From: Porphyromonas uenonis 60-3
GTDB taxonomy: Bacteria > Bacteroidota > Bacteroidia > Bacteroidales > Porphyromonadaceae
Direction: 5' to 3'
Length of the DNA stretch: 64,000 nt
NCBI RefSeq assembly: GCF_000174775.1
Contig: NZ_ACLR01000182.1
Location: 88,718 to 152,717 of the forward strand
Made by a program: the position numbers and the translations under genes. Positions 16,715-26,006 of the stretch are shown in pieces; within the stretch, counting starts at the first letter, position 1, and each line of letters starts with the position of its first letter. The notes beneath the pieces were generated by a model. That model was not told the origin of the DNA and ran no database searches. It saw only the letters and a list, made by a program, of their open reading frames with translations.

Positions 16715-17566
16715 TTAGTGCATCGCTAGAGGCACCCCACAGAGCAGTAGGATGAGTACCAGTAGACCGACCACGATACGGTAGTAGCCGAAGAGCTTGA
16801 AGCCGTAGCGGGTCACATAGTTGATAAAGAACTTGATCGCTAGCAGAGCCACTACGAAAGCCACCACATTGCCCACGAGCAGTGCCATCCAGTTTTCCTG
16901 AAGCATCTGACTAGAGACGGGATCGGAGAGGAGCTTGTACCCCTTGAGCAGAGTGGCTCCGAGCATCGTCGGCACCGCTAGAAAGAAGGAGAACTCGGTC
17001 GCTGCACGTCTCGTGAGTCGTTGCTGTAGTCCCCCCACGATCGTTGCCATGGAGCGTGACACGCCTGGGATCATGGCGATGGTCTGAAAGCAACCTATGA
17101 CGAAAGCGTTGCGGTACGACGGACGCTCTGCCGTCTGACTTTGAGCGGGCCAGATGCGATCGATGAAAAGCATGAAGATACCGCCTAGGAAGAGCGTCGT
17201 GGCGACCACATAGACATTGTCTAGGAGCTGGTCTATCTGCTTCTCCAGTAGTAGCCCGATGACCGCTGCGGGAATCAGCCCCACGAGGAGCTTGATGTAA
17301 AAGGAGAAACGTCCGACCCATTGCCACCCCTGCGGTAGCTGCCGTGCGCCCTCCTCCACACGGAAGGTAAAGAAGCGCTTGTAGTACAGCACTACGACTG
17401 AGAGGATCGCCCCAAACTGGATCATCACCGTAAAAGCGCGTAGGAAAGGCGTGCTCTCCATACCAAGCGCCCCCTGCGTAAGGATCATGTGCCCCGTAGA
17501 ACTGACGGGGAGAAACTCCGTCAAGCCCTCTACGATGGCTAGAATAATGGATTCAAGTATCGTCAT
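16715..17566 (-). CDS. uppP: Undecaprenyl-diphosphatase
   Basis: 283 residues with about eight membrane helices and the two BacA/UppP signatures: [17 protein letters not shown] (residues 14-30) and [14 protein letters not shown] near residue 170, which carry the catalytic Glu, Ser and Arg. It dephosphorylates undecaprenyl diphosphate so the lipid carrier can be reused for peptidoglycan and O-antigen; overproduction gives bacitracin resistance in other species. Sits between a DUF3098 gene and truB, the standard Bacteroidota order. Confidence 0.96.
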   Translation of the reverse strand: MTILESIILAIVEGLTEFLPVSSTGHMILTQGALGMESTPFLRAFTVMIQFGAILSVVVLYYKRFFTFRVEEGARQLPQGWQWVGRFSFYIKLLVGLIPAAVIGLLLEKQIDQLLDNVYVVATTLFLGGIFMLFIDRIWPAQSQTAERPSYRNAFVIGCFQTIAMIPGVSRSMATIVGGLQQRLTRRAATEFSFFLAVPTMLGATLLKGYKLLSDPVSSQMLQENWMALLVGNVVAFVVALLAIKFFINYVTRYGFKLFGYYRIVVGLLVLILLLCGVPLAMH

Positions 17567-17590
17567 CTTAAGCGTTGCGGCACAAGAGGT

Positions 17591-17851
17591 TTACTTGCTT
17601 TGTGGCTTAGCGTCGCTATCCTTGCCGTTGCTTTTGTTGGGATCCTTAGGCTTAGCCATGATCGCGTAGATGATCAGGAGGAAGCCGACCAACGTGACGA
17701 TAGGTGCCACCACGATACGACGTGTGCTAAAGATCTCAGCCGTAAACTCTGTGCTGTCTGCGCTACCTCCGCCTGACATCAAGAGGAGCCCCAGTATGAT
17801 GATCCCCACAGAGATCGCTAGGAGGATATAGTTCTTCTTGCCAAATACCAT
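17591..17851 (-). CDS. DUF3098 small membrane protein
   Basis: The ATG at 17851 (MVFGKKNYILLAISVGIIILG) is preferred; the open frame reaches 17908 but that would overlap ftsX. The 86-residue protein has two membrane helices (about 8-25 and 50-68) flanking a short polar segment, with a charged tail rich in K, D and S. DUF3098 proteins lie between ftsX and uppP throughout Bacteroidota; their function is unknown, presumably tied to envelope growth or division. Confidence 0.85.
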   Translation of the reverse strand: MVFGKKNYILLAISVGIIILGLLLMSGGGSADSTEFTAEIFSTRRIVVAPIVTLVGFLLIIYAIMAKPKDPNKSNGKDSDAKPQSK

Positions 17852-17882
17852 AATTGATAAGTTGTAATGGATAAGATAATGA

Positions 17883-18776
17883 CTAAGCCATGACGATGCG
17901 TCCGCCATCCATGCGAATGTATCGGCTCGTCGAGATAGAAGCGGTGATCCACGAGAGCAGGATGCCGAGGCAGATGATCCCTCCGAGGATGATCGCCACC
18001 TCGCTGTAGCTGAGGTAGCTCTGGAGGAGTTGCGGATTGCGCTGCGTCATATAGCAGAGCAAGCCTATAATCATACAGGTCGCTAGCAAACCACCCCACA
18101 GCCCGTTGAAGATACTGTAAGTGGTAAAGGGCTTGCGGATCAAGCATGGCTTAGCGCCCAGCAGGGTCATAGAGCGGATCAGGAAGCGCCGGCTGTAGAT
18201 CATAATGTGGGTCATACTATTGACCTGTATGATAGCGATGATCAGCAGGATCAGCGAGACGATCAGTAGGATCGTTGAGAGATGCTGCATATTCTCATCG
18301 ATCATCTGGAGCATATCTCCACGATAGCTCATCGTCTGCACGTTGCCCCACGATGCGAAGTCGCTCTCTATCTGAGCCATGCTATCGGCTACAGCGTACT
18401 GCGACTTGAGATGCACCTCCAGCGAGGGCTGTAAGGGGTTAAAACCGAGGACCGCCACAGGATCTTCGCCAATCTCTTCCTCCAGCTGTCGTGCCGCCTC
18501 GTCAGGCGTTATGTAGGTCACGTCCTTGATATAGGGCGCTTGCTGCACTTGCTGCATCAGGTTGATGCTATCCTGAGCAGTCATCTCTGGGTCTAGCAGG
18601 ACGGTGAAGGTCATCTCCTCACGTACCGACTGCTCTAGGTGACACTTGCCCATCTCGAGGAGAGCTATAGATCCCAGCAGGAAGAGAGGCAGGGCGATAC
18701 AAACGATCGCAATAATCCTAGACGAGGGGAGTAGCGATCGGCGCCGTGGACGAGAGGTGTGATGCGACATAGGCAA
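17883..18776 (-). CDS. ftsX: Cell-division ABC transporter permease FtsX
   Basis: 297 residues. A basic cytoplasmic tail (SRPRRRSLLPSS) is followed by TM1 (IIAIVCIALPLFLLGSIALLE), a periplasmic domain with MTFTVLLDPEMTAQDSINLM, and three C-terminal helices, the FtsX layout. With the ATPase FtsE (not in this window) it activates peptidoglycan hydrolases at the septum. Start could also be the second ATG two codons later. First gene of the ftsX-DUF3098-uppP-truB-queA-folK-mnmE run. Confidence 0.93.
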   Translation of the reverse strand: MPMSHHTSRPRRRSLLPSSRIIAIVCIALPLFLLGSIALLEMGKCHLEQSVREEMTFTVLLDPEMTAQDSINLMQQVQQAPYIKDVTYITPDEAARQLEEEIGEDPVAVLGFNPLQPSLEVHLKSQYAVADSMAQIESDFASWGNVQTMSYRGDMLQMIDENMQHLSTILLIVSLILLIIAIIQVNSMTHIMIYSRRFLIRSMTLLGAKPCLIRKPFTTYSIFNGLWGGLLATCMIIGLLCYMTQRNPQLLQSYLSYSEVAIILGGIICLGILLSWITASISTSRYIRMDGGRIVMA

Positions 18777-18900
18777 GCGTAAATCTCAGCTGTAAAACGT
18801 ACGAGCTGTGGTATATACAGATAAAACAAGTTAATCAGCGATGAGTCCCCTCCCTAGTCTATATTCAGAGACCATACAAAGGGCATCATACATCATTGTG

Positions 18901-18908
18901 CAAAGGTA
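18901..18908 (-). promoter_or_regulatory. -7 element upstream of ftsX
   Basis: The reverse strand reads TACCTTTG, an exact TAnnTTTG match, about 125 bp before ftsX. The -33 region is not convincing. It is the only candidate seen for the long housekeeping run that follows. Confidence 0.4.
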
Positions 18909-19250
18909 CTCAAATATCCGAAGCGAAACTACAGGTCCGTACATTCCACCAGCAAAAAACGTCTGAGCAGAACGTATTCCCGCCAACACTTATAATAGTA
19001 ACGCTAAAGTTGTATCGTCATATACTATATGATAGGTTGAGAGACAGAACGAAAAGCACAATGGGTACAAAGTTGCCCCGCAAACTAGAGCAAAAGACTG
19101 GCAGGATTTGAGCTCTCAGCTGGGAGTCCCCAAGAGAGAAATAGCGAGCTTCGCTGATCGCTGGGCTCCCTAGGGCTAGACGCTCGGCGGAAGGACTGAT
19201 CAAGAGTGTCTCTACGTCGTGATGCAAATGTCGTTTGTCGGGATGCTTTT

Positions 19251-19420
19251 GGCACCCCCCAGAGGAAATGTGAAATGCCTCGGTAGAGATTGTTTATCCT
19301 CCACGGAGATACGAAAAAAATCATCGGAACTTCGAAATCTTTCTTCCGAAGTTTCATTTCATTCTTCCGAAGTTTTATTTCCCGGTTCCGTGGAGAATTT
19401 TCGTTTCCTCGGTAGCTATT
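19251..19420 (-). repeat. MITE-like element core (copy 2, inverted)
   Basis: The reverse complement matches the core of the element at 6963 (GGAACCGGGAAATAAAACTT, then the 21-bp units, then CTCCGTGGAGGAT) but lacks clear CTGACGCAT ends. It lies in the 840-bp gap between ftsX and the histidine kinase. The rest of that gap (18909-19250 and 19421-19618) shows no gene or RNA that I recognise. Confidence 0.75.
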
Positions 19421-19618
19421 GGGAAATTCTTCCGTGGCGGCCTGAAACCACCCGTTCTGGATCGTCTCTTTCCCCAAGAGGTATCACTGAGATAGTCGAC
19501 CGATTATTGATATAACTAACTTGCTTTCAGTATAAAGCAACGAAGATTCCTCCCTCGTTTCCACGATTGGCCGTGTTTTGTTTCCACTTTTTTGCTGAGA
19601 GGGGGAACGGTGAGTGGG

Positions 19619-20788
19619 CTAGGGGAGCTGTTGTAGGGGGAGGGTAATACGGAAGGTGGTGCCGACTTGTAGCTCGGAGCGCTTGACGTAGATGCGCCCG
19701 CGGAAGTAGTGACGTATGATGCGACGTGCGAGCGACAAGCCGAGCCCCCAGCCTCGCTCCTTGGTCGTGAAGCCAGGCTTGAAGATCATCCGCTGCGTGG
19801 CGCGTGTCATACCACGGCCCGTGTCGGTGATCTCGAGGTAGGCGTTCTTGCCGTGAGCCTCCGTGGTGATGGTGATTGTGCCCTTGCCGTCCATCGCATC
19901 GACGCCGTTCTTGACGATATTCTCTACGACCCAGCTCATGAGGTCGGGCGTGATGAGACAGTAGAGCTCCTCAGCTGCTGGCTCGAAGAGGATCTCTACC
20001 TGTCTGGAGATGCGTCGCGAGAGGTATTGCACAGAGGTGGCGATCAGTCCGTTGAGCTCTATGGGCGAGAGCTCGGGGAGGCTGCCAACCTTTTGGAAGC
20101 GATGGGCGATTAGCTCGAGGCGATTGACATCTTGGCCGATGCTCTCGATGATTTCGGGGGGTAGGTCGTAGCTCTTGAGCAGTTCGGTCCATGCCATGAG
20201 CGAAGAGATAGGCGTGCCGAGCTGGTGGGCGGTCTCCTTGCTGAGCCCGACCCATATGCGGTCTTGCTCCCAGTGCAGTAGACTGCGAATGGTGAGGACG
20301 AGGATGATGATGTAGAGAATGAAAATGCCCGTCTGCAGATAGGGGAAACGTAGCAACCGCTTCAGATTACTGCTGTCGCTGTAGTAAAGGTATTGGCGCC
20401 CAGCGGTGCCTAGGTCTATCTCAATGGGTGCATAGCCAGAGCGAAAAGCCGTGAGCCTCCTCGCCAAGTAGGTTGAGTCACGAGCGACCGCTTCGGGGTC
20501 AATGTTTTTGTATCCCAAGATGTTGCCGAGGCTGTCTGTGAGGATGAGTGGTATGGTGGTGTTTGACTCTAGGATTTGGAGAGCTAAGGCATTGAGCTGC
20601 TCGTCGCTTTGGCTGGCAATGCACTCAGTCGCCTCCGCCCAGGTTTGCATCTTGAGCCGCTCCTCGTCGGCCATACGTCTCACGAGAGGCTCCGAGAGGA
20701 TGAGCGGTAGGAGTGCCACGACGAGCGCCAGCACGACAAGTAGTATATTGGTAGGCAGGGAGCCGAGTAATCTCCTGGGGGATGACAT
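19619..20788 (-). CDS. Membrane sensor histidine kinase (orphan)
   Basis: 389 residues. TM1 (about 13-33), a periplasmic region of about 115 residues, TM2 (152-170), then a kinase core. The H box is KETAHQLGTPISSLMAW with His188; the N box is VVENIVKNGVDAM, G1 is DTGRGM and G2 is GWGLGLSLARRI. The short ATQRMIFKPGFTTKERGWG stretch places it with NtrB/ATP-type kinases of this phylum. No response regulator is adjacent; the next gene is a divergent TetR regulator. The ligand is unknown. Confidence 0.9.
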   Translation of the reverse strand: MSSPRRLLGSLPTNILLVVLALVVALLPLILSEPLVRRMADEERLKMQTWAEATECIASQSDEQLNALALQILESNTTIPLILTDSLGNILGYKNIDPEAVARDSTYLARRLTAFRSGYAPIEIDLGTAGRQYLYYSDSSNLKRLLRFPYLQTGIFILYIIILVLTIRSLLHWEQDRIWVGLSKETAHQLGTPISSLMAWTELLKSYDLPPEIIESIGQDVNRLELIAHRFQKVGSLPELSPIELNGLIATSVQYLSRRISRQVEILFEPAAEELYCLITPDLMSWVVENIVKNGVDAMDGKGTITITTEAHGKNAYLEITDTGRGMTRATQRMIFKPGFTTKERGWGLGLSLARRIIRHYFRGRIYVKRSELQVGTTFRITLPLQQLP

Positions 20789-20848
20789 GTGGGTGAGAAT
20801 TAGAGTGGCGTGCGCTTGACCCCAAAGGGTACTTTCGGCGCAAAGCTG

Positions 20849-20856
20849 TATCTTTG
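20849..20856 (+). promoter_or_regulatory. -7 element for tetR-fabG
   Basis: TATCTTTG, exact TAnnTTTG, 39 bp before the TetR start codon at 20896. No well-placed TTTG upstream. Confidence 0.5.
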
Positions 20857-20895
20857 TAACGGTTATCTCACGCTTTTATTATCGTCCACACACTT

Positions 20896-21513
20896 ATGAC
20901 CTCTACACAACATATGCGCCAGCGCATCGTCCAAATGGCTCACACGCTCTTTGTGCAGCAAGGAGTCGAGGAGACGACCATGGTCGCTATTGCTGAGGCT
21001 GTGGGGTGCAGTCGGCGCACGGTCTACACCTATTATAAGGACAAGCAGGCGCTACTCATGGCGGTCATAGAGCGGGAGATCAGTCTGATGAGTCAGTCGC
21101 TGAGCGAAGTGCTGGCTCGTCCAGGTGATGCGATTACTAAGCTAATGGTTCTGCTGGACAACCATTTGCAGCTGATTCAGAAGACGGTGCAGAGACAAGG
21201 CGAGCGCAATGCAAGCTTCTTTAGCGACACTTTCAACGTTGAGCGCCTTCGCCTCAAGTATGACCAGAGCGAGTACGACATGCTCAAGCGGATCCTGCAG
21301 GAGGGGCACGATCGTGGAGAGTTGCTAGTCCCTGATATCAACTCGACAGCCTACCTGCTCCTCAAGAGCTTCAAAAGTCTGGAGGCGCCTTACATCAATC
21401 GCTACCACCATGAGTACGGCAAGGAGGACTACCTCCGCATCATCGCTGCGATGAAGCAGTTACTCAGGCAGGGACTAACCAATCATACAAATACAAAACC
21501 TATAACTCAATAG
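20896..21513 (+). CDS. TetR/AcrR-family transcriptional regulator
   Basis: 205 residues. The N-terminal helix-turn-helix is typical: AHTLFVQQGVEETTMVAIAEAVGCSRRTVYTYYKDKQALLMAVIE (residues about 16-60), with the TVYTYYKDK exit of the recognition helix. The effector domain is not assignable. It precedes fabG by 5 bp, so both are cotranscribed; regulators of this class paired with fabG often respond to acyl-CoA or fatty acids, an inference here. Divergent from the histidine kinase. Confidence 0.9.
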   Translation: MTSTQHMRQRIVQMAHTLFVQQGVEETTMVAIAEAVGCSRRTVYTYYKDKQALLMAVIEREISLMSQSLSEVLARPGDAITKLMVLLDNHLQLIQKTVQRQGERNASFFSDTFNVERLRLKYDQSEYDMLKRILQEGHDRGELLVPDINSTAYLLLKSFKSLEAPYINRYHHEYGKEDYLRIIAAMKQLLRQGLTNHTNTKPITQ

Positions 21514-21518
21514 AATCT

Positions 21519-22268
21519 ATGAAACTACTTCAGGACAAAGTGGCTCTGATCACCGGAGCAGCACGTGGTATCGGCAAGGCGATCGCCACGAAGTATGCAG
21601 AGGCTGGATGCCATGTAGCTATCAGTGACCTCAAGGTTGCTGACGAAGCAAAGGATTACTACGCTCAGCTAGCCAAGGAGTGCGGTGTCACGATACGCAC
21701 CTACGAGAGCAATGCTGCAGACTTTGAGGCAGCGCATCAGCTCGTTGATCAGATCGTCGCTGACTTTGGCAAGCTGGACGTCCTAGTCAATAATGCGGGC
21801 ATCACCCGTGACGGTCTGCTCCTGCGTATGAGCGAGCAGCAGTGGGATGCGGTGATCAATGTCAACTTAAAGTCCGCCTTCAATATGATCCATGCCGCAG
21901 CTCCCGTCATGATGAAGCAGCGTCAGGGTAGCATCATCAATATGGCGAGCGTCGTCGGTGTATCGGGCAATGCGGGTCAGGTGAACTACTCCGCCTCTAA
22001 GGCTGGTATGATCGCACTGGCTAAGAGCGTTGCCAAGGAACTCGGCTCACGTGGTATCCGTGCCAACAGCATCGCTCCAGGCTTCATCGAGAGCGATATG
22101 ACGGCCGTCCTCAGCGAGGAGGTGCGCAAGGAGTGGGCTAAGCAGATTCCGCTACGTCGTGGTGGCAAGCCTGAGGATGTGGCCAATGTGGCTCTTTTCC
22201 TCGCGAGCGACCTCTCCTCCTACATGACAGGACAGGTGCTCTCCTGCTGTGGTGGTATGAATATGTAA
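21519..22268 (+). CDS. fabG: 3-oxoacyl-[acyl-carrier-protein] reductase
   Basis: 249-residue short-chain dehydrogenase. NADP-binding TGAARGIGKAIA (residues about 12-23), NNAGITRDGLLLRM near residue 91 and the catalytic S...YSASK motif (NMASVVGVSGNAGQVNYSASKAG) near residues 142-164; ends in the FabG-like MTGQVLSCCGGMNM. It reduces 3-ketoacyl-ACP in fatty acid elongation. It is separate from fabD in this window (30 kb) and coupled instead to a TetR regulator. Confidence 0.95.
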   Translation: MKLLQDKVALITGAARGIGKAIATKYAEAGCHVAISDLKVADEAKDYYAQLAKECGVTIRTYESNAADFEAAHQLVDQIVADFGKLDVLVNNAGITRDGLLLRMSEQQWDAVINVNLKSAFNMIHAAAPVMMKQRQGSIINMASVVGVSGNAGQVNYSASKAGMIALAKSVAKELGSRGIRANSIAPGFIESDMTAVLSEEVRKEWAKQIPLRRGGKPEDVANVALFLASDLSSYMTGQVLSCCGGMNM

Positions 22269-22287
22269 AGCCTTAGTAAGCAGACCG

Positions 22288-22974
22288 ATGCCTGACCTAC
22301 AGATCCTCTACGAGGACAATCATCTCCTCATTGTCAATAAGCCGGCGGGGATGCTCGTACAGGGTGATAGCACGGGCGATACGCCGCTCTCGGAGCTTGT
22401 CGAGCGCTATCTCATTGATAAGTACGACAAGCCTGGGCGGGCGTTCGTTGGGGTCACGCATCGTATCGATAGACCGACGTCGGGGGCCGTGCTTTTTGCC
22501 AAGACTTCGAAGGCTCTGGCACGGCTCAACGCTATGTTTCAGCGACGAGAGATCCACAAAGTCTACCACGCTGTGGTCTGTGGCGCCTTTCCCCAGAAAG
22601 CGGGCGAGGCGAAGAATCTGCTCTATCGTAATCGCAAGCAAAACAAGAGCTACGTCGTGACGGAGCCTCACGCTGAGGCTAAGCGCGCCTGGCTTACCTA
22701 TGAGCGCCTCTCCGTGGGCGACCGCTACAGTCTGCTGGCCGTGACGCTACATACGGGACGGCATCATCAGATACGTACGCAGCTGAGCCACATGGGCTAC
22801 CCGATCAAGGGAGACCTCAAGTATGGCGCTCCACGGAGCAACAAAGACGGCGGGATCTCGCTCCATGCACGTATCTTAAGCTTCGAGCACCCCGTCACGC
22901 ATGAGCACGTCGAGGTCGTCGCGCCGTACCCTGAGGACGACGCTATCTGGTCTTTGCTAAGCCATACGAAGTAA
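22288..22974 (+). CDS. RluA-family 23S rRNA/tRNA pseudouridine synthase
   Basis: 228 residues without an S4 domain. Seen: ILYEDNHLLIVNKPAGMLVQGD at the start, THRIDRPTSGAVLFAKTSKAL with the catalytic Asp near residue 62, KVYHAVV and TGRHHQIRTQLSHMGYPIKGDLKYGA near residues 155-180. The exact target uridine cannot be told. Nineteen bases after fabG on the same strand; a strong hairpin follows at 22994. Confidence 0.93.
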   Translation: MPDLQILYEDNHLLIVNKPAGMLVQGDSTGDTPLSELVERYLIDKYDKPGRAFVGVTHRIDRPTSGAVLFAKTSKALARLNAMFQRREIHKVYHAVVCGAFPQKAGEAKNLLYRNRKQNKSYVVTEPHAEAKRAWLTYERLSVGDRYSLLAVTLHTGRHHQIRTQLSHMGYPIKGDLKYGAPRSNKDGGISLHARILSFEHPVTHEHVEVVAPYPEDDAIWSLLSHTK

Positions 22975-22993
22975 CCTAGCAAGCCTACGAAAC

Positions 22994-23030
22994 AAAAGGA
23001 GAGCTTCACCTAGTGTGAGGCTCTCCTTTT
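22994..23030. terminator. Hairpin terminator after the pseudouridine synthase gene
   Basis: AAAAGGAGAGC (22994-23004) pairs with GCTCTCCTTTT (23020-23030), an 11-bp stem flanked by A and T runs, so it could stop transcription in both directions. It marks the left edge of the AT-rich island. Confidence 0.85.
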
Positions 23031-23036
23031 GCATTT

Positions 23037-23528
23037 GTGGGTGGAATGTTCGCTTCTGTCCCTCCGCTGATTTCAATCCCTCCTGAGGAAGAGACGAACA
23101 GCGAGGGAAAGCGGTATATTCGCAAGGCAAGGCAGAAAACGGAGGTGGAGGGTTTGATCCCCCTGCATCCAATAGCGGAGCAGATACTCGCCCTTTACAC
23201 GAAGGCGAAGAGCAGAGGAGACTACAAGATATTTCCCGATACAATGAGCGACTGGAAGCTACTCAGTCGTCTCAAAGCCGTAGGGTTGGCATGTGGCATC
23301 CGTACTCCGTTGACTTGGCACTGTGCAAGATACACGTTCGGCACGCTAACGCTAGAGGCTGGTGTGCCTATCGAGAGTATCGCTAAGATGATGGGGCATT
23401 CGTCTATTGCCAGCACGCAAATCTATGCCCAAGTCACCGACCAGAAGATTGCAAGGGATATGGACAGATTGACAAAAAACAGCTGTCAAAGACTTCCTCT
23501 TTCTCACAAGAAAGATAGACATAGATAA
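23037..23528 (+). pseudogene. Tyrosine recombinase (integrase), C-terminal fragment
   Basis: Similarity to Bacteroidota phage/conjugative-element integrases starts at about 23097 (KRYIRKARQKTEVEGLIPLHP, with the beta-hairpin Lys) and goes on through WHCARYTFGTLTLEAGVP (HxxR), KMMGHSSIASTQIYAQ (GH...Y nucleophile) to the end. The core-binding domain and the first catalytic Arg region are missing: the sequence before it is the end of the housekeeping segment. The fragment is therefore inactive. It marks an old integration boundary of the 23.0-27.4 kb island. The first residues upstream of about 23090 resemble part of the MITE head (TCCGCTGATTTCAAT). Confidence 0.85.
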
Positions 23529-23532
23529 TAAT

Positions 23533-23570
23533 ATAGTCAATGATCCTTTTTGTAAAGGACCATTGACTAT
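23533..23570. terminator. Palindromic hairpin between integrase fragment and DUF1266 operon
   Basis: ATAGTCAATG and CATTGACTAT with GATCC/GGAC inner arms form a nearly perfect 38-bp palindrome between two convergent genes. A second smaller hairpin (GAGACCT/AGGTCTC) lies at about 23582-23603. Likely a bidirectional terminator. Confidence 0.7.
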
Positions 23571-23619
23571 ACCATCATTGGGAGACCTTTGCACAGAGGT
23601 CTCGGTCAGCTTTGAAAAG

Positions 23620-24327
23620 TTATTTAAAGCTGTATTTGGAATACACATCCGTGTCAGACTCTCTATGATATAGAGCCTTACAATCGTCTATGATATCCTC
23701 TGTACCAAATCCGTGAATGGCTCGGCCCATTAAGAACGAGACCGTATAGTCGTTCCAGTCTTTGCCTAATGACGATGCTTTCACCGCTCCTTCATTGAGG
23801 TACTTCCACATTTCCGCTTCACTGATGTATTGCAACCAATAACACCATTTTGCCAAGCTCACCAGTCGGCATACGTCCCAAGCATACGTGGAGGTTGTGG
23901 TCCGGACTTGAGCCAAATCCGTTTTTAGCCCGTCTGCTATCAAAGTCTGCAGCTCAATAAGTTCCTCGGAAGAACCTCCTTGAGCAAGGACTTCGTCCAA
24001 TTCCGTACTCTGCTCTAAATTAAGCAGAGCGTTTAGCGTCTCTAGAGCATCTTCCCGACCATTAATGCTCCATTGTTTTTGAAGCCCGGTCTTGTATACA
24101 TTCATATTATCATCGGTGATAATACTAAGGATGTCCTCATTGCGATAACAAGACAAGATGGCTCCAAATACCAGTAACCTTTTCTTTTCCTCGGTGAGCG
24201 GTGTTTGAGGATGAGAAGCCAAAAAGGCTTTCAGGTTTTTCTTAGCAAAGATCCGAGACACGATTTCAAACACGATAAAAGCAATAATCAAGACAGCGAC
24301 TATTGCCACGATGATTTTCCAGATCAT
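23620..24327 (-). CDS. DUF1266 protein with N-terminal membrane anchor
   Basis: 235 residues. TM helix at about 3-25 (IIVAIVAVLIIAFIVFEIVS), then a cytoplasmic helical domain. The C-terminal half fits DUF1266: TYAWDVCRLVSLAKWCYWLQYISEAEMWKYL near 145-175 and GKDWNDYTVSFLMGRAIHGF near 190-210. Members are often beside bacterial stress or immunity-like genes, but the function is unknown. Last gene of a four-gene run (MORN, LemA, DUF3137, DUF1266) of visibly lower GC than its surroundings. Confidence 0.75.
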   Translation of the reverse strand: MIWKIIVAIVAVLIIAFIVFEIVSRIFAKKNLKAFLASHPQTPLTEEKKRLLVFGAILSCYRNEDILSIITDDNMNVYKTGLQKQWSINGREDALETLNALLNLEQSTELDEVLAQGGSSEELIELQTLIADGLKTDLAQVRTTTSTYAWDVCRLVSLAKWCYWLQYISEAEMWKYLNEGAVKASSLGKDWNDYTVSFLMGRAIHGFGTEDIIDDCKALYHRESDTDVYSKYSFK

Positions 24328-24374
24328 ACAAGTATTATTTTGAAGTTAAACATAAGTCTATTATATCATATTTC

Positions 24375-25421
24375 CTACTTATCCACATGCTTCCCCATCA
24401 TTTCTTCTACAGAAAGACAGAACCCGATCTCTTGGTAGATTTCAAGCAATAGGTCTTCGTTTAAAGATGTTTTCCCGCTAAGGCGAAGAAATCCTTTTGG
24501 CATATTGGAGGCATAATAAAATGTATCTCCGCTAAAGGAGAGCATCAAGTCATGAGTAAAGGAACAACGAAGAGCGGTAAGTTTCTTCATCATTGCCGGG
24601 GTCAAAATCATACGGGCTTCTACCTCGTCATCGGCATATACGGTAAAGAGACGTTCAAACTCGGGGTCTTCCAAATAAACAAACTTTGCTTTATGTCTCT
24701 CCCTCAGTTTTTGTATCGTCAGAGCGAAGTAGCCCAACTTATCCTCCAAATGGTCGGGAAGCAGCATAACAAATCCCCTGCAAGTTCTTGGAAGACGGCA
24801 GTAACCAAACATTCCCCTAAAGCTGAACATCGTGCTCTCTACTTGTGCGCCCCGCATCGGACTGAAAATCGCCCGACAGAGGAGCCTAAAGGATCTCCAT
24901 GGTTTAGTATTCTGTTCATTTGTTGCGGTTACTCCTATATCGGCTATTGTCAATGCTTGATGCTGATTTGGGAAACTCAATGCACCGTAACTTGCCACTT
25001 GCAGAGTACCCTCCGACCTATTTGGGGTTCCGAATAGTCTGCTTGCCCGAATATCGGATACCTTTACTTCTTTTGTCGGAGAATAATTTGCATCCGGAAA
25101 TAGCTGGTTGATAATTTGCCCCATTACTTTTTCCTCTTTCTGCTTCAGTACATTTAGGCATAAAGAGAACAGCGTATTGAGGACCACAAAGGCGACAAAG
25201 AATATGACGACATACGTTGCCGTTATTTGTGAGGTTTCATAATTGCCCGCATCGACGATATTCCTTCCGAATATAGTGAATGCAAGCCAAAGCAGAGCCA
25301 AAGGGTAAACGGAATAAATGAGAAGCCTAACAATCTTACGCCACATAGCTATGTGGGTTAGTTGCCCTCTCATTTGTTGAGCGACAATCTTGAAGTCAAT
25401 CAAGTGGTCTTCTTTCATCAA
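24375..25421 (-). CDS. DUF3137 membrane protein
   Basis: 348 residues with two membrane helices near 30-50 (LLIYSVYPLALLWLAFTIFG) and 68-90 (ATYVVIFFVAFVVLNTLFSLC). The soluble part fits DUF3137: SRLFGTPNRSEGTLQVASYG near 130, STMFSFRGMFG near 195 and FERLFTVYADDEVEARMILTPAMMKKL near 255-285, a conserved block of the family. Start codon directly abuts the lemA stop (no gap), so LemA and this protein are made together, a pairing seen in other genomes. Function unknown. Confidence 0.8.
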   Translation of the reverse strand: MMKEDHLIDFKIVAQQMRGQLTHIAMWRKIVRLLIYSVYPLALLWLAFTIFGRNIVDAGNYETSQITATYVVIFFVAFVVLNTLFSLCLNVLKQKEEKVMGQIINQLFPDANYSPTKEVKVSDIRASRLFGTPNRSEGTLQVASYGALSFPNQHQALTIADIGVTATNEQNTKPWRSFRLLCRAIFSPMRGAQVESTMFSFRGMFGYCRLPRTCRGFVMLLPDHLEDKLGYFALTIQKLRERHKAKFVYLEDPEFERLFTVYADDEVEARMILTPAMMKKLTALRCSFTHDLMLSFSGDTFYYASNMPKGFLRLSGKTSLNEDLLLEIYQEIGFCLSVEEMMGKHVDK

Positions 25422-25991
25422 TTATCCGAAAATCTCCTTGATATGAATGTCGCCCAACTCACTTTCAGGAATTCGTATCAATGCTTCTTTCCCAAGATGT
25501 TTTCTTGAAGCGATGTATGAAGACGGGAACATTTCTACGGCATTGTTGTAATCCGTTACGGTTGCGTTATAAGTTCGGCGTATAGCCTGCAATTCGTTCT
25601 CCATATCCGTTATCTGATATTGGAGATAGACAAACTGCTCATTGGCTTTGAGATCCGGATTACTCTCAACAACGGCCTTAACTTGTTTGAGAAGAGTGGA
25701 GATTTCTGTCCCGTCCTTGATTTGTTCTGCTTCGGGGGCTCCGTCTGCTCGAGACCTTAGTTCGGCTATGCGGGTAAGGATTTCATTTTCGTGTCCCATA
25801 TACGCTTTAAGAGATGCCACCAAATTGGGTATAAGGTCATTTCTCTGCTTGAGTGCCACACAAATGCCACTCCGGCATTGTTCCACCCTGTTTTTCTTGG
25901 CAATGAGATTATTAGAGGTGATTATACCCCAAATCAGTATAAGCACAGCTATTGCGATCAGGACACTCCCGGCAATTATTGATGCAGTCAT
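25422..25991 (-). CDS. LemA family protein
   Basis: 189 residues: one TM helix (IIAGSVLIAIAVLILIWGII), then the LemA coiled helices with KKNRVEQCRSGICVALKQRNDLIPNLV near 33-60, the conserved block after the membrane anchor, and YNATVTDYNNAVEMFPSSYIA near 145-165. LemA proteins are membrane-anchored helical bundles of uncertain role. Fifteen bases after the MORN gene and fused head-to-tail with the DUF3137 gene. Confidence 0.9.
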   Translation of the reverse strand: MTASIIAGSVLIAIAVLILIWGIITSNNLIAKKNRVEQCRSGICVALKQRNDLIPNLVASLKAYMGHENEILTRIAELRSRADGAPEAEQIKDGTEISTLLKQVKAVVESNPDLKANEQFVYLQYQITDMENELQAIRRTYNATVTDYNNAVEMFPSSYIASRKHLGKEALIRIPESELGDIHIKEIFG

Positions 25992-26006
25992 ACAAATTCG
26001 CTTGTC

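Noticed and set aside
18909..19250. Possible small RNA or gene in the long gap upstream of ftsX
   Set aside because: No promoter-terminator pair, no conserved frame and no RNA family was recognised.
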